DNA from: Diphasiastrum complanatum
Lineage: Eukaryota; Streptophyta; Lycopodiopsida; Lycopodiales; Lycopodiaceae
DNA length: 58,000 bases
Reading direction: 5' to 3'
Assembly (NCBI GenBank): GCA_029204225.1
Contig: CM055108.1
Location: 13,209,955-13,267,954, forward strand
How positions within the stretch are numbered: position 1 is the first letter of the stretch; each line of letters starts with the position of its first letter. This document shows positions 1 to 10,608 of the stretch, piece after piece. Below the pieces are notes generated by a model. It was not told where the DNA came from and did no database searches. It saw nothing but the letters and a program-made list of their open reading frames with translations. The position numbers and the translations under genes are program-made.

Positions 1-93
1 GTAATTCTTAAGAGAGAACATGATTATATCCCCTGAATAAGGACGAGGGGGTTTACGGCGATGCAAGCTCAGTGAGGAATCACGAGAAGCCAT
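1..93 (-). CDS. N-terminus of env-position accessory ORF, cut by window edge
   Basis: Reading the minus strand from the ATG at 93-91 gives 31 codons beginning MASRDSSLSLHRRK and containing RPYSGDI. This closely matches the start of the longer plus-strand ORF at 9337 (MASPDSSLSLHHRK, RPYSGDI). It lies on the same strand as the pol genes at 769-3480 and about 670 bases downstream of them, which is where envelope-like ORFs sit in Athila/Tat-type gypsy elements. No known domain is recognised. The rest of the ORF and the 3' LTR should lie left of the window. Confidence 0.7.
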   Translation of the reverse strand, partial: MASRDSSLSLHRRKPPRPYSGDIIMFSLKNY

Positions 94-768
94 GGCAGCA
101 GTGATTTTAGATTGCTCTGAGAATTTTGAAAATTTTGAAAAAAATTGGCATGAACTCGAGAGCAGCAATCTAAAATGAACTCGTGGAGAGAGGGTGGAGA
201 CCTATATATAGACTTTTTTGGGCAAGAATTCGCAACTTCACCCAGAAATCGTCCTCAGTGTCCACGATTTGGTAATGATGGTCGCAAATTTTGAGGCATC
301 ATTTTGAGGGCCCGTGAATTCCTGTAAGTGATTTGTGTTTGCCAAAAGAGAGAAAATGTGTGATAGCGCAAAAATGTATCTGATCAGAATTTGCGGAGGT
401 AATAGAGAAATCGAGGATCAATTTGAGCTCCCGCAAATTGTCTGCGAATTCTGAACATGGATATCTGATGAAGAAAACTCCATTTTTTGATTTTTTTGAC
501 ATTTTTCTTCTGAGACAGAATTTGCGGAGGCCAAAAATGAATCGCTCTCTATAAGAAAGGGGTCAGACGAATTCTATCTGAGATGATGTGAAAACATTTT
601 GTCTGAAACTAATGACTTTTGTGGTTTTCTCAGAGAAGACTGTTGGTATACCTGATCTGATAGTATCTTGATGGGTGGAACAACAAATCACAACAAAAAA
701 TGTTGTCAAAATGGCATACAAATAATAAAAAAGGAGAAGAAAAAAAATAAACAGTATAGAAAAAACAG
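94..768 (-). repeat. Noncoding spacer between pol and the accessory ORF of gypsy element 1
   Basis: No credible gene. Imperfect copies of a short motif, AGAATTTGCGGAGG (plus-strand spelling), occur at 386-400 and 517-530, with weaker copies around them. The same motif recurs in the 5' leader of this element (6754, 6894, 7026). The stretch is the inverted homologue of 8667-9336: the phrase around 235-275 reappears reverse-complemented around 9150-9195. Confidence 0.6.
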
Positions 769-2564
769 CTAATACATATCAAGATAAAAGCAGGGTTCGT
801 TGTACTTTCTCAGTCGACTCCCGTTGACCACAGTGTCGAGGACATCGCCTTGAAGGGTTTGGAGTTGAACATATCCAGAGGCAAGGATTTTTTTTATGAC
901 GTAAGGTCCTTGGCCTAAAAATTTCAGTTTGCCTTTGAAGGCTTTGGCCTGGTATAGCAGGACCTTATCGCCCACCTGGAAATCCCTAAGTTTCAATGAT
1001 CGATCATGCCATGCTTTTTGTCGTCATTTGTGGACTTGTTGAGCATGAATGCTGATCCGTCATGTTTCACAGAGTTGCTCCAGATGGAATAACCTATTTG
1101 CTAGATTTTGAGGAGTATCGAGCTCAAGGTTGTAGGCTACTCGAAGGGAGGGAATATGGAATTCCATAGGCATAATGGCTTCTTGACCATTTGTGAGCTG
1201 GAAGGTGGTTAATCCCGAAGCTCGCTTCGGGGTAGTGCGATAAGCCCAGAGAGCAGCATGGAGTTTGAGTTCCCAATCAGATCAGCTGGATTCGAAGGTT
1301 TTGGTGAGAATGCCACATAGGATTTTATTGGTGGATTCTACCAAGTCGTTGCAGTGTGGATAGTATGGGGAACTTTAGCGATGTACCACAAAAATTTGGA
1401 AAGAAGATTTGCTATGACAGAGTTAAGGAAATGTGTTCCCCTATCACTGATAAGCTCTAGAGGACATCTGAACCGAACTATAACCTGTTCAAAGAGAAAT
1501 TTGGCGGTGGAACGAGCGTCAGCATTGCGAACAGCTCTTGCTTCAACCCATTTGGTGCAGTAGTCTGTAGCTACTATGATGTAACGAGATTGTGTGTGTC
1601 GAGCAGCAGGACTAATAGGTCCGACATAATCAATTTCCCATTTCTGAAAAGCTTGATCAGTGGTTACAGGGTGTAAAGGCATGTAGTCTGTTTTTTGAAA
1701 GCGTTTTGTGCGTTGGCAGACATCACAAGCCTTAGTGTAATTGTGCGTATCCTTGAAGAGTGTTGGCCACCAAAAACCAGCCAAGAGGATTTTCTTAGCA
1801 GTTGTTTCAGAAGAGAAATGGCCGGCACCAATACCTTCATGAGTGAGGGAAATTACAGAGGGGATTTCTCCTTCAGTAAGACATCGTCGGATAATTCCAT
1901 CTAACCCTGGCTTGTAGAGTTGTCCTGCAATTAACGTATAAGGTTTAGTTTTGAGGACCAACGCTCGTTGTTTGGGTTTAGAGAAAGAAGGATCCATCTG
2001 CCCTGAAGTTAAATATTCGGTAATTTCTTTAGCCCATACAAGTGTAGAGTCAACTTGGAAAAGGATTGCATATGGTAAATCATCATTGACGCCTTGATCA
2101 GGGGTAGGAAGGGTAGGGATTCGGGATAGATGATCTGCTAAAAAATGCTGAACTCCTTTACGAACCACGATCCTAAACTCAAATTCTCTCAATAATAGGA
2201 TCCATCTAGTAATACGACCTGTGGTGCAGGTCTTGTTGATGAGATACAACAGTGCTTGATTTTCACTAAAGAGCGCAAAAAATTTTCCTAGAAGATAATG
2301 GCGAAACTTCTGAACCACATATACAATTGCCAAGGCTTCGCGTTCGATAGTGGTATAATTGACTTCAGCAGGTATCAATTGTCGACTAAGAAAACAAATT
2401 GGGTAATCCTTTTTGAATTCTCCCGGTTGGGTTGAGCATTGCTCCAATGGCATACTTGGATGCATCGGTATGCACATGGAATTCTTTAGAATAATCAGGA
2501 GCTCGGAGGATGGGTGCTTTGGTAAGGGCTTCTTTGAGTTGATTGAAGGCGACGCATTGTTCAT
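769..2564 (-). pseudogene. Ty3/gypsy RNase H and integrase (element 1), broken
   Basis: Minus-strand end of pol. The N-terminal part is RNase H (NYTTIEREALAIVY, then RWILLLREFEF and ADHLSRI). Next comes the integrase HHCC zinc finger (HEGIGAGH, CDVCQRTK), then the catalytic core with the first Asp in WEIDYVGP and the second in LISDRGTHF. The frame shifts near 1370; the third catalytic region (an ESTNKIL motif) and the rest of the core follow in another frame with TGA stops near 1060 and 1020. The integrase C-terminal module GDKVLLYQAKAFKGKLKF ends at 769. The overall layout is that of Athila/Tat-type gypsy elements. Non-functional as it stands. Confidence 0.9.
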
Positions 2565-3477
2565 CCGTCCATTTGGGAACTACAACTACTTTGTAGATTA
2601 AGCGGGCTTTGTTAGCAAAATCGAAAATAAAGCACCGATAGTAGTTGGCGTGGCCAAGGAAGGAGTAAACTTCACGTATCGTATGCGGTTCCGGTAGATT
2701 TCGAATGATAGGATCTTTTCAGGGTCAGTGGCAATGCCATTTCGTGAGATAATATGTCCCAACACAATACCATGGGTTATCCAAATCTAGCATTTTTCAA
2801 GATTAAGAGAGATACCGAAGCGTTGACATTGGATAAATAAATTTTGAGCACAGACAGATGACGTATTTCTTCGGAATGTGCTCCCAAATCGTCCAAGTAA
2901 ACTTCTAAGGTATCGCCCATCTATTGGGAAAAGGCCACTTGCATAACACGTTGGAAGGTGCTAGGAGCATTGCAGAGCCCAAAAGGCATGACTTTCCAGC
3001 AAAAGGTTCTCCATTCTGTGGCAAAGGTGGTTTTGTGTTGATCTTCTTTGACGATTTGGATCATATTATATCCACTAAAGCCATCTAAGCAGGAGTAAGC
3101 CTCATCTCCTGCTAGATTTTCTAAGATGGATTCTCCGAAAGGTAATGGAAAATGATCACGTTCAATGACGGCGTTAAGTTTCTTAAAATTGACACAGATC
3201 CGGAGTTTTCCATTTTTCTTGGGGACGATGACAATTGGGGAGACCCACTCAGTATACTCAATTTCATATATTAATCCCGCATCTAAAAGGCGTTGTAATA
3301 CTTCTTTGATCTTGGCCTTATAGATGAGATTGCATCTGTACGGATGACTCGTAGTGGCCTCGCACCCGGTTTAAGTGGGATACGGTGCACAACTACTTGG
3401 GGTGAGACGCCTTTCATGTCTTTATTGGTCCAGGCAAAGATATGTCGATATTTTCGCACGAGCTTTTCAAGCTGTCT
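2565..3477 (-). pseudogene. Ty3/gypsy reverse transcriptase (element 1), broken
   Basis: Six-frame reading shows the RT core in pieces: KKNGKLRICVNFKKLNAV near 3200, FGLCNAPSTFQRVMQ near 2960, and the catalytic YLDD near 2892-2903, preceded by an in-frame TAG. Several frameshifts interrupt it before the RNase H part at 2564. It is collinear with the flanking protease and RNase H of the same element. The copy is certainly inactive; the family assignment to Ty3/gypsy is secure from the order RT-RNase H-integrase. Confidence 0.85.
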
Positions 3478-4720
3478 TCATTGTTCGCGATTGAGATGAG
3501 CTTCGATGTGGACAAGATATTCGTTGGTTTCATTTGGCTCACTCAGGGAAAGGGTTATGGTTTGTGCAGGGCCTTCGTAGGGTGAATTACCAGTGGGCTC
3601 ACATTGAGCTTGGGGTAACTTGATTGTGACATCCTCGATCGTATAGTCCTTAAAGTATGCAGAAACATCATGGGCTGGAGATTCGAGGGGGGCCTTGCCT
3701 TTATCTTGCCGAGATGGTGCTTTTTTGGGGATGGGTGTAGAGGCAATCTCAGGAACTTCCCGAACAGTTGTGAGGTCACTTGGCGGTTGGATTTGAAGTG
3801 GTTTTTTCATTTTCTCTTTCTCTCATCATCAATTTGAAAGATAGTATCCTCCTCACAGAGATCCCATGGATAGTGTGGGCGTTTGGGATGGTAGAATTTT
3901 GTCTCAGGTTTTTCACTTGCAACCTTGGTAATGGATTCCACCTTGGAAGCATGTTGCGGATAGGTCATTGGGGGAAGTGCTTCCATATAGTTGAGTATTT
4001 GAATATCAGAAATGTCCATATCTTCTGGGCAATTCTGAATTCGTAAGACGTTCTCATCATCAACGAATAAATTATCTGATTCATTAGTAGGTAGCCATGC
4101 AACATTTCACAGCTCATCATGGTGTGGAAGAATATCAACAAAATTGATATTGATGATGGGTGTATTTAGATCAAGTAATTGGTCGTGATTGATTGGGTGT
4201 GGAGAGGTACAATTATCCCGATGTTGAACACAGTAATCGGCATTCACATAGTCAATGGTAGCTAGACCGTGACTCCAGTTTATGATATCAGTAGATTTAA
4301 CATAATGACCTTTTTCATGGTTGGACTGGTATGGCTCAAACATTGAGCTGGTGGTTGAGGATCCCTTGTCATATATGCGTGCAGGTTTGCATTGAGTCAA
4401 TTGTGACAAAATTGTCACGATTATCAAAAGTGACTCGGCCTTTGCTCCAGTCATGAACGACTCGTGCATTGGTGAGCCACGAACGACCAAGTAGTAATTC
4501 ATAAGAATAGGCATTATTGGGAATATCAAGTACTACAAGGTCAACAGAAAATTTGAGACCTCCTAGTTTGATCAACATGTGCGGAAGGAAACCGGTAGGT
4601 CGGACCACACTTTGATCAGCCATTCGAAGCTGACAAGTAGGTTTGGCTAGCTTGTCTCTCAGATTCCATTCCATCATGAGAGATGTGGAAATGATATTAA
4701 CCCCGGAACCTCCATCGAGT
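3478..4720 (-). pseudogene. Ty3/gypsy aspartic protease and protease-RT linker (element 1)
   Basis: The retropepsin active site reads VLDGGSGVNIIS near 4700. It is followed by CQLRMADQSVVRPTG, VVLDIPN and LLLGRSWL, the usual downstream protease blocks. The following linker, rich in Pro, Lys and acidic residues, is spread over three frames (4529-4107, 4019-3807, 3810-3478). The same protease and linker blocks (LGRPWL, GHY...W..ALATIDC) occur in the plus-strand relic at 10609-11175, so two related gypsy lineages are present. Frameshifts make it inactive. Confidence 0.8.
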
Positions 4721-4771
4721 ACTGCTAAAACTTCACGGGATTGATGATGGGTAGCTGGGATTTTGATGGCC

Positions 4772-5500
4772 TCATTCGCTGAGTGGATTGGTTAGATGTA
4801 AGGGCATTTCAGACAACTCATCAATAATGGTGGTGGTATTGGATTGGATCTGTTGTTTCCACTGGCCAGCATGCTTCCAGAGGACATGGAAGGGAAGAGT
4901 GACATTGGCTTGTAGTAAATCTCCCCAAACTTCGGTACCTTCAAGGGTTTTGCTTTCAAAGGGCTTGTGAGGTACTTTATGAGAAGAGGAAGATTGTTTG
5001 TCGGCATTACGGATTTGCTGGCGATACTCATGATGCAGCCGAATTTCTTCAGATGGGTGAGGATAAACTATCGGGGTTGAATCATCACTTGGAGGAACAA
5101 CCTGCGGTTGAATTTTGCTGGGTGCAAGTGTAGGGGCTTGGCGTTGGGTTTGTGCCCGAGTCAAGACCCAAGCAGGATGAGTTTCAACTGGTAAAGTTTC
5201 TACTTGCACTGAACAGACTGGAGCAGCAGGTTTGGATCGGGATAGGCAGTCCTTCACGTGATGTTCAATACCACAATTTTCACAAGCTAGAGGGAAACAG
5301 AGTTTATCTGGGCAGCGAATACTAGGATGTTTAACTACACAGATAAAGCATCCTCGTATTGCGGGTAGTTGATGTGTAGCATAGACAGCTTGGTTTGGAT
5401 TATAAGCTTCGGCATTGGGATCCAGTGATTGAGCATTAGAATCATAGGTATAATAAACAACCGTTTCAGTAGAGTAGTGTGGTTGAGTATTGTCTTCCAC
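4772..5500 (-). pseudogene. Ty3/gypsy gag C-terminus with CCHC-like knuckles (element 1)
   Basis: A 242-codon open stretch with a Tyr/Asn/Gln-rich start, then cysteine clusters CFICVVKHPSIRCP and CENCGIEHHVKDC that look like paired zinc knuckles, then a variable linker (AWVLTRAQTQRQAP). A homologous knuckle region sits on the plus strand at 38703-39119. The frame differs from that of the capsid part to the right and of the protease to the left, so gag-pol is not continuous. Confidence 0.75.
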
Positions 5501-5854
5501 ATAGTAGGTGGCCGAATTGATGGTATTCGGATCAAGATAATGGACAGCGTTTTCTGGGACAGGTTGGTTAACAACAAACTATTGACGTGGGGATGGATAT
5601 TGATTTGGTGCAGGTGGTCGTGGTTGGTAAACCCCTGGTCGTGGCACAAGTTGTTGTGGCAGGTAGGGGCGGTAAGCTCGATAAACGGTGGGTCTGGTGG
5701 TTGCTGGGAAATGATTTCGCAGTTGAGGGCATTAATTAGTAGTGTGATGCTGTTAGAAGATTGGACACCAGACATTTTCTCTTGCTGGAAAGGATTTCTC
5801 AGCAATCTGTTTCATGGCGGTTTGGAAATCGGCAGTGAGTTTATCCATATGTGA
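5501..5854 (-). pseudogene. Frameshifted middle of gag (element 1)
   Basis: Low-complexity Pro/Asn/His-rich coding remnant that joins the capsid part (5855-6517) to the zinc-knuckle part (4772-5500) in a different frame. No motif of its own is recognisable; it is assigned only by position and strand. Confidence 0.45.
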
Positions 5855-6517
5855 TTATTGAGCTTTTTGCCAGGTTTTCATTTGATGTAGAAGTCTAGAA
5901 GACTGAGCAATATTATTAGAGTTAGGACGATCCGGATTCTTAGATTTCTTTTCGCGATAGTCAAAGTCATCATCAGAACCTTCGTCTTCTTCACGGATAG
6001 CATCGGTCATTACATCTTTAAGTTCATAAAGGTCAACTGGTTTGAGTTCACGACGGATGTTTTTAGACAATCCAACTAAAAATAGTTTTATGGCCATTCG
6101 TTTAGTGATATTTTCATCAACACATTCTACTTTGAGACGTTTAAAACGCTCAATGTAGTTTCGAACAGACTCTTCGCGACGCATCTTGATATGAGTAATT
6201 TGAATGAACGGGCTCTAAGTCAGTTTGGATGGTTTAAAATGCTTGATGAGAGCATCCTTGAGGGTGGTCCAAGAAGCAAGATCAGGAGTTTTGAGATTCA
6301 AGTACCACTCCTTGGTGGTGCCATAGAGTACAATGAGAAATAGGCGAAGCTTTTTAGTTTCAAAGGTATCTCCATAAAAACGGCATGCATTATCAAAGTC
6401 TTGGAGAAATCGGACTGGGTCAAATTCTCCATCGTACTTTGGTGCATCGATACGTGAAATTCTTCGTTCCATTTGTGGAGGAGGCGGATTAGAAGATTCA
6501 GCACAGTGACGAGACAT
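5855..6517 (-). pseudogene. Ty3/gypsy gag capsid (retrotrans_gag-like), one in-frame stop
   Basis: The chosen start is the ATG at 6517-6515 (MSRHCAESSN) because a typical capsid follows: YDGEFDPVRFLQDFDNACRFYGD, a W..L....W..LKDALIKHF block, then after an in-frame TAG at 6217-6215 and ten further codons the block SVRNYIERFKRLKVEC. This is the order seen in the retrotrans_gag family. A TAG in the middle and the frame change at 5855 inactivate it. Confidence 0.8.
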
Positions 6518-7337
6518 GATGCAAGATACAGATGAGCAGGGCAGGACTGTACTTGGCAAAAAGGGCAGTTTGCTTGCAGAATGGATAGTGTAGGACAAAA
6601 ATTGGTCTTTCTGATTGTTATAGAATTTGCAGACAGGCTGAGAAATCGTGGAGAGGCAGATAAATTTAACTGTAATACTCGCGAATTCTGAACAAGTCTT
6701 CTGAATGTCGAAATAGTGATTTTTGAGATTTTTTGAAAAAAAATTGGCATTTCAGAATTCGCGGATAGTACAGGGAAATCGTGTGCTGTGAGGGCAAATT
6801 CTAACAGAGAGGTTTGACTGGCAGATAGGGAATGTAGAGAAAGATATGATGTTCTGTCAGTAAACGGGCAAAATCTGTGAGATAGAATTCGCGGAGCTGC
6901 TGAAGGACTGATCTTAATGATATCTAGCCTCAGTGAAGTCAGCGAATTCTAAGACAAAGATTTTGATGAGAAATAAGGGATTTTGACAGTATAACAGGCT
7001 GTTTTCTCAAAATCTGATTGTGGTCAGAATTCGTGGAGGTGATAAAATGAAAGGTCAGGGTCTGTTAGGGCTGCAGACAGACTGGCGAATTTTGATATAC
7101 CTGTTTGGTTGTGAAAAAGGTCACTTGGGTCACTTCTTTTGAAGAAAATGCCCAAGTTGACTCTTTTGTTGCTTCCCCCTGGTTTGAAAAGTTGCTCCGC
7201 AGCTCATGTAGGACTTGGAGAGATGACGCGTGCTGTTTGTTGGTAGATAGAGATAAGCACACAAGCAAACATACAACACGAAAGCAAGAAATAAAAGAAA
7301 AAAAGGAGAAGAAGCTAGGTAGAAAAATACTTAAAAA
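6518..7337 (-). repeat. 5' leader of gypsy element 1
   Basis: Untranslated leader between the PBS and gag. It contains no ORF I would defend but holds repeated copies of an AGAATTCGCGGAG-like motif (6754-6765, 6894-6909, 7026-7042) and related phrases such as AAATCGTGGAGA, matching those in the 3' spacer at 94-768. Confidence 0.55.
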
Positions 7338-7352
7338 GCGGCAACGACGCCA
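7338..7352 (-). other. Primer-binding site of element 1 (tRNA-Asp type)
   Basis: On the minus strand the sequence reads TGGCGTCGTTGCCGC. This differs at one inner position and the last base from TGGCGCCGTTGCCGG, the complement of the 3' end of plant tRNA-Asp used by Athila/Tat elements. It lies one base inside the LTR edge at 7354, which fixes the element's orientation. Confidence 0.8.
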
Positions 7353-7353
7353 A

Positions 7354-8010
7354 TGTTGGAAGTCTTTCTAGTGAGTGCGGTGGCTAGATCTACTTACGGA
7401 TGTAGTATAGGGATGTAGAGAGTCGTCCACTTTTTAGGTTTCTACAATAAGCTTCAACGGGAATATGGACAAAAATGAGAGCACTAAGGCTTACCCAACT
7501 AGTGCCCGAAACGGAAATAAACTAATTAGTAACAACAATAAAAATCCTTGCTAAGGCTTACCCAACTAGCAAGGTGACTAGACTAATTCTGGATTAACAC
7601 CCGAAGGGTAATAAATGAGATTGCGGCTAATACTAAACAAATAAGCAATAATGAACATGCCACAATAAAACCGATGAAAAGGAGGCAAAAGGAGGCTCGA
7701 GCACCTTCCCTCAAGCTATGCACCTTTCCAAGGGGAACACAAATGAAATAGAATGATAATTATCTAGAACTTCTAACTTAGGATTTAGAACTTCAATTTT
7801 CTTAACTTAGGATAACTTAAGATAAAATATTTCTAATCTTAAGTTTCCTAAGTCTAAGTTCTAAATCTAAGTTTAAGCTATTTTATTATTATTTAAGCTT
7901 CTACTCATGGACTTACAAAACATATGCCATGGCTTGAAGTTTATTGACAGATACTCATACGTGGTCTTACAAAACACATGCCACGGAGTTTTATTTTTTT
8001 ATTTTTTATT
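7354..8010 (-). repeat. 5' LTR of gypsy element 1 (right end uncertain)
   Basis: In plus orientation it starts TGTTGGAAGTC next to the PBS. Phrases such as CTAAGGCTTACCCAACTAG and GAGATTGCGGCTA reappear in the related LTR relic at 32850-34060. No matching 3' LTR is seen in the window. The far end is set where homology to the plus-strand integrase copy begins; the exact terminal CA could not be fixed. Confidence 0.6.
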
Positions 8011-8666
8011 TTCTCTATGTTAGCACAGTTGCTAACATCTTCTTTCCAAATTTTTTGTGGTACATCGTAAAAGTTCTCCATACTATCCAAGATGTAATGG
8101 CCAAGCGGAATCCACCAATAAAATCCTATGTGGAACTCTCACCAAAACCATCGAATCCAGCCGATCTGATTGGGAACTAAAACTTCATGCTGCTCTATGG
8201 GCTTATCACACCACCCCGAAGAGAGCTACAGGCTTAGCTCCTTTTCAGCTAGCATATGGCCAAGAATCTGTGATGCTTGTAGAATTCCATATTCCATCCC
8301 TTCGAGTAGCCTACAATCTTGAGCTAGATAATCGACAAATCCTAGCAAACAAATTATTCCATCTGGAACAAATATGTGAAACACGTCAGATCAGCATCCA
8401 TGCTCAACAAGTTTACAAATGTCGACAAAAAACATGACATGATCGATCCTTAAAACTGAAATCAGAGATAAGTCCTTCTCTACTAGGCCAAAGCCTTTAA
8501 AGGCAAACTGAAATTTTCTGGCCAAGGACCTTATGTCATTCAGAAAATCTTTTTCTCTGGATATGTACAACTCCAAACCCTTTAAGGCGATATCCTAGAC
8601 ACTCTGGTCAATGGGAGCAGATTGAGAAAGTACAATGAGCCCTGTCTTTATCTTGATATGTATTAG
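8011..8666 (+). pseudogene. Ty3/gypsy integrase C-terminal half, plus-strand copy
   Basis: Begins inside the integrase core (FLWYIVKVLHT), changes frame, then reads YYPRCNGQAESTNKIL, the third-acidic-residue motif of the DDE core, followed by WELKLHAALWAYHTTPKRATGL. After further stops it ends with NGSRLRKYNEPCLYLDMY and TAG at 8664-8666. It is the inverted homologue of 769-1400 and is 5'-truncated at the junction with the LTR. Confidence 0.85.
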
Positions 8667-9336
8667 TTGTTTTCTTTCGTACAGTTCTTCTTTACTTTTC
8701 TTTACTGCCTGTCTGTCATTTCAACGAATTTTGTTGTGTTTTCTTGTTCACACCATCAAAATACTATCTAATCAAGCATACAATCACTTTTTTTTTCTGA
8801 GAAAATCACAAAAGTCATTCTTTTCAGAATATTTGTCTCACCACCATCTCAGATAGAATTCGCCTGACCCCTTTTTTACAGTGCACGATTCATTTTTAGC
8901 CTCCACAAATTTTGTCTTAGAAACAAACTTTTCAGAAATAGAAAAAGTTAGTTTTTTGCATCATATACCCATTGACAAAATTCGCAGAAAATTCGCTGAA
9001 GTTCAGAATAATCTCCACAATTTCTCTGTCATCTCCGCAAATTCTGATCAGACACATTTCTATTATGTCAGACATTTTTTCTATTTTGAGACACAAAAAT
9101 TACTTACAAGAATTCGTCGACCCTCAGAACACTATCTTGAAATTCATGATCATTAGTAGGAAATCGTGGACACTGAGGACGATTTCTGGGTAAAGTTGCA
9201 AATTTCTAACAAAAAAGTCTATATACAAACCTCCACCTTTCTCTCCACAAATTCATTCTATATTCTGCTCTTGAGTTCATGCCAAATTTTTTCCGAATTT
9301 TTCAACTTTCTAGAGCAATCTAGAATCTCTGCTACC
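8667..9336 (+). repeat. pol-to-accessory-ORF spacer, plus-strand copy
   Basis: Noncoding. Contains CTCCGCAAATTC and AGAATTCG-type motifs and is homologous, in inverted orientation, to 94-768. No gene is supported; short ORFs here begin at non-ATG codons or lack any conservation. Confidence 0.55.
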
Positions 9337-10110
9337 ATGGCCTCCCCCGACTCCTCACTCTCTCTGCATCATCGTAAGTCCCCTAGGCCTTATTCAGGGG
9401 ATATTTTTATGATCTGTATCAAGAATTATGCTGAGCAGCTGATCCTGGACAAGGATATACTGACAAACCTTGGATTTTATCTGACTCACTTCCGTGACCA
9501 GCAGAGCAAGAGCATGAGCCGGGCGGCCTACACATCATATTCGGATGAATTCCACACATTTAAGCTCACATCTAAGAGTGGCAGTTCCACCATTATCAAT
9601 ATCTCTCCTGCACATATACAGAGCATTGGATTTCTTAATCTCGGAGAGATGATCTATGGAAAAGGCACGAATTATGATGCCAAGTACTTTACCAAGTTTT
9701 TGACAAAGGACGGCAAGACTATTGCCCAAACCAACGACGAGATTGCCATCCGCCTCCTCACAGATTCCCATCTCTGGGCGGCATCAGAAATTCTCGTCAC
9801 CATAGTCGAAGTCCATACTACCAAGATGGATCACATACCACCAAGCTATCTCTTCTCCTTGACCATCACTATGGACAATCCCACTCAGAACTACAAGTGG
9901 GCTGAGAAGATATCAGATAAGCTGTGCGGGGCCCTGAAAGCTAGGAAACCAACTACCAAGTGTGGATATTTCCTCCACATGTTGGTCACCAACCAGTTGG
10001 GATCTCGGGCGGCTGTTGCCATCAAAGAGCTTGAGGATATCTATCCGAACACCAAGAAGCGAGCCATCCCAGCAGAACCTGTTTCATCAGCACCACCAAC
10101 TAAGAAGTAG
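9337..10110 (+). CDS. Env-position accessory ORF of a Ty3/gypsy element, unknown function
   Basis: The ATG at 9337 sits in a favourable context (ACCATGG), and the related minus-strand copy at 93 starts at the same residue. It encodes 257 residues with no signal peptide, transmembrane segment or known catalytic motif visible. Recognisable blocks are RPYSGDIFMICIKNYAEQL, YGKGTNYDAKYFTKFL and NYKWAEKISDKLCGALKAR. The C-terminus is Pro/Lys-rich and stops at a TAG (10108-10110), but the frame continues open after it from 10111. It follows pol on the same strand, as it does in the other two copies (1-93 and 34080-34440). The function is unknown; it could be structural or captured from the host. Confidence 0.75.
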   Translation: MASPDSSLSLHHRKSPRPYSGDIFMICIKNYAEQLILDKDILTNLGFYLTHFRDQQSKSMSRAAYTSYSDEFHTFKLTSKSGSSTIINISPAHIQSIGFLNLGEMIYGKGTNYDAKYFTKFLTKDGKTIAQTNDEIAIRLLTDSHLWAASEILVTIVEVHTTKMDHIPPSYLFSLTITMDNPTQNYKWAEKISDKLCGALKARKPTTKCGYFLHMLVTNQLGSRAAVAIKELEDIYPNTKKRAIPAEPVSSAPPTKK

Positions 10111-10476
10111 AAAGGGAAGGCAGTCAGCATGAAAGCCAACGTACCTCAAGAAATTTTATCCACTGACATCAGGACTGAATATGCTGAATCCGGAGGGAGC
10201 CTTAAACCCTCTCAGGTCCCAAAAGAGGTCTTAGCCCAACAGGAAGCCCTTCTCCAACAGGCTACGGCAAGAAGACAGACGGTACCAACAGCAGGTAGTT
10301 CAGTTGATGTAGGCACTTCTGATTCCAGTTCTATGGGCGTATTCCTGTCCACAACGACAACTTCCACAGCTCCAACTTCCTCACTTGCTCTTACATTTCT
10401 ACCACCACCCCAACCATTTGCCGCTACCTCCAACCCGTCATTCACTCTTAACACGGGCTTCGAATCCGCACTTCCA
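10111..10476 (+). pseudogene. Read-through continuation of the accessory ORF
   Basis: In the same frame as the ORF ending at 10110, and open from directly after its TAG. Rich in Gln, Ser, Thr, Ala and Pro (VLAQQEALLQQATARR, then FLPPPQPF). It may be the original C-terminal tail, separated by one point mutation, or unrelated leader sequence. It runs without a stop into a copia RT fragment at 10477. Confidence 0.5.
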
Positions 10477-10608
10477 AGGCTTGTCGCAAAGGACTACACA
10501 CAAAGGTATGGTGTTGATTATTTCGACACATATTTGCCGATGGTCAAGATGACAAGCATACGACTGCTCCTTGCATACGCTACACAACACAATCTAGAAT
10601 GGGGTCTA
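10477..10608 (+). pseudogene. Ty1/copia reverse transcriptase fragment inside a chimeric ORF
   Basis: About 44 codons reading RLVAKDYTQRYGVDYFDTY then VKMTSIRLLLAYATQHN. This is the hallmark start of the copia RT domain (RLVAKGYTQ...GVDY..TFAPV.K...IR). It is bordered on both sides by unrelated coding sequence in the same frame, so it is a patch of one retroelement class embedded in another. Confidence 0.8.

Noticed and set aside
4788-5854. Plus-strand ORFs opposite the gypsy gag (4788-4970, 5429-5854)
   Set aside because: Shadows of the minus-strand gag coding sequence.
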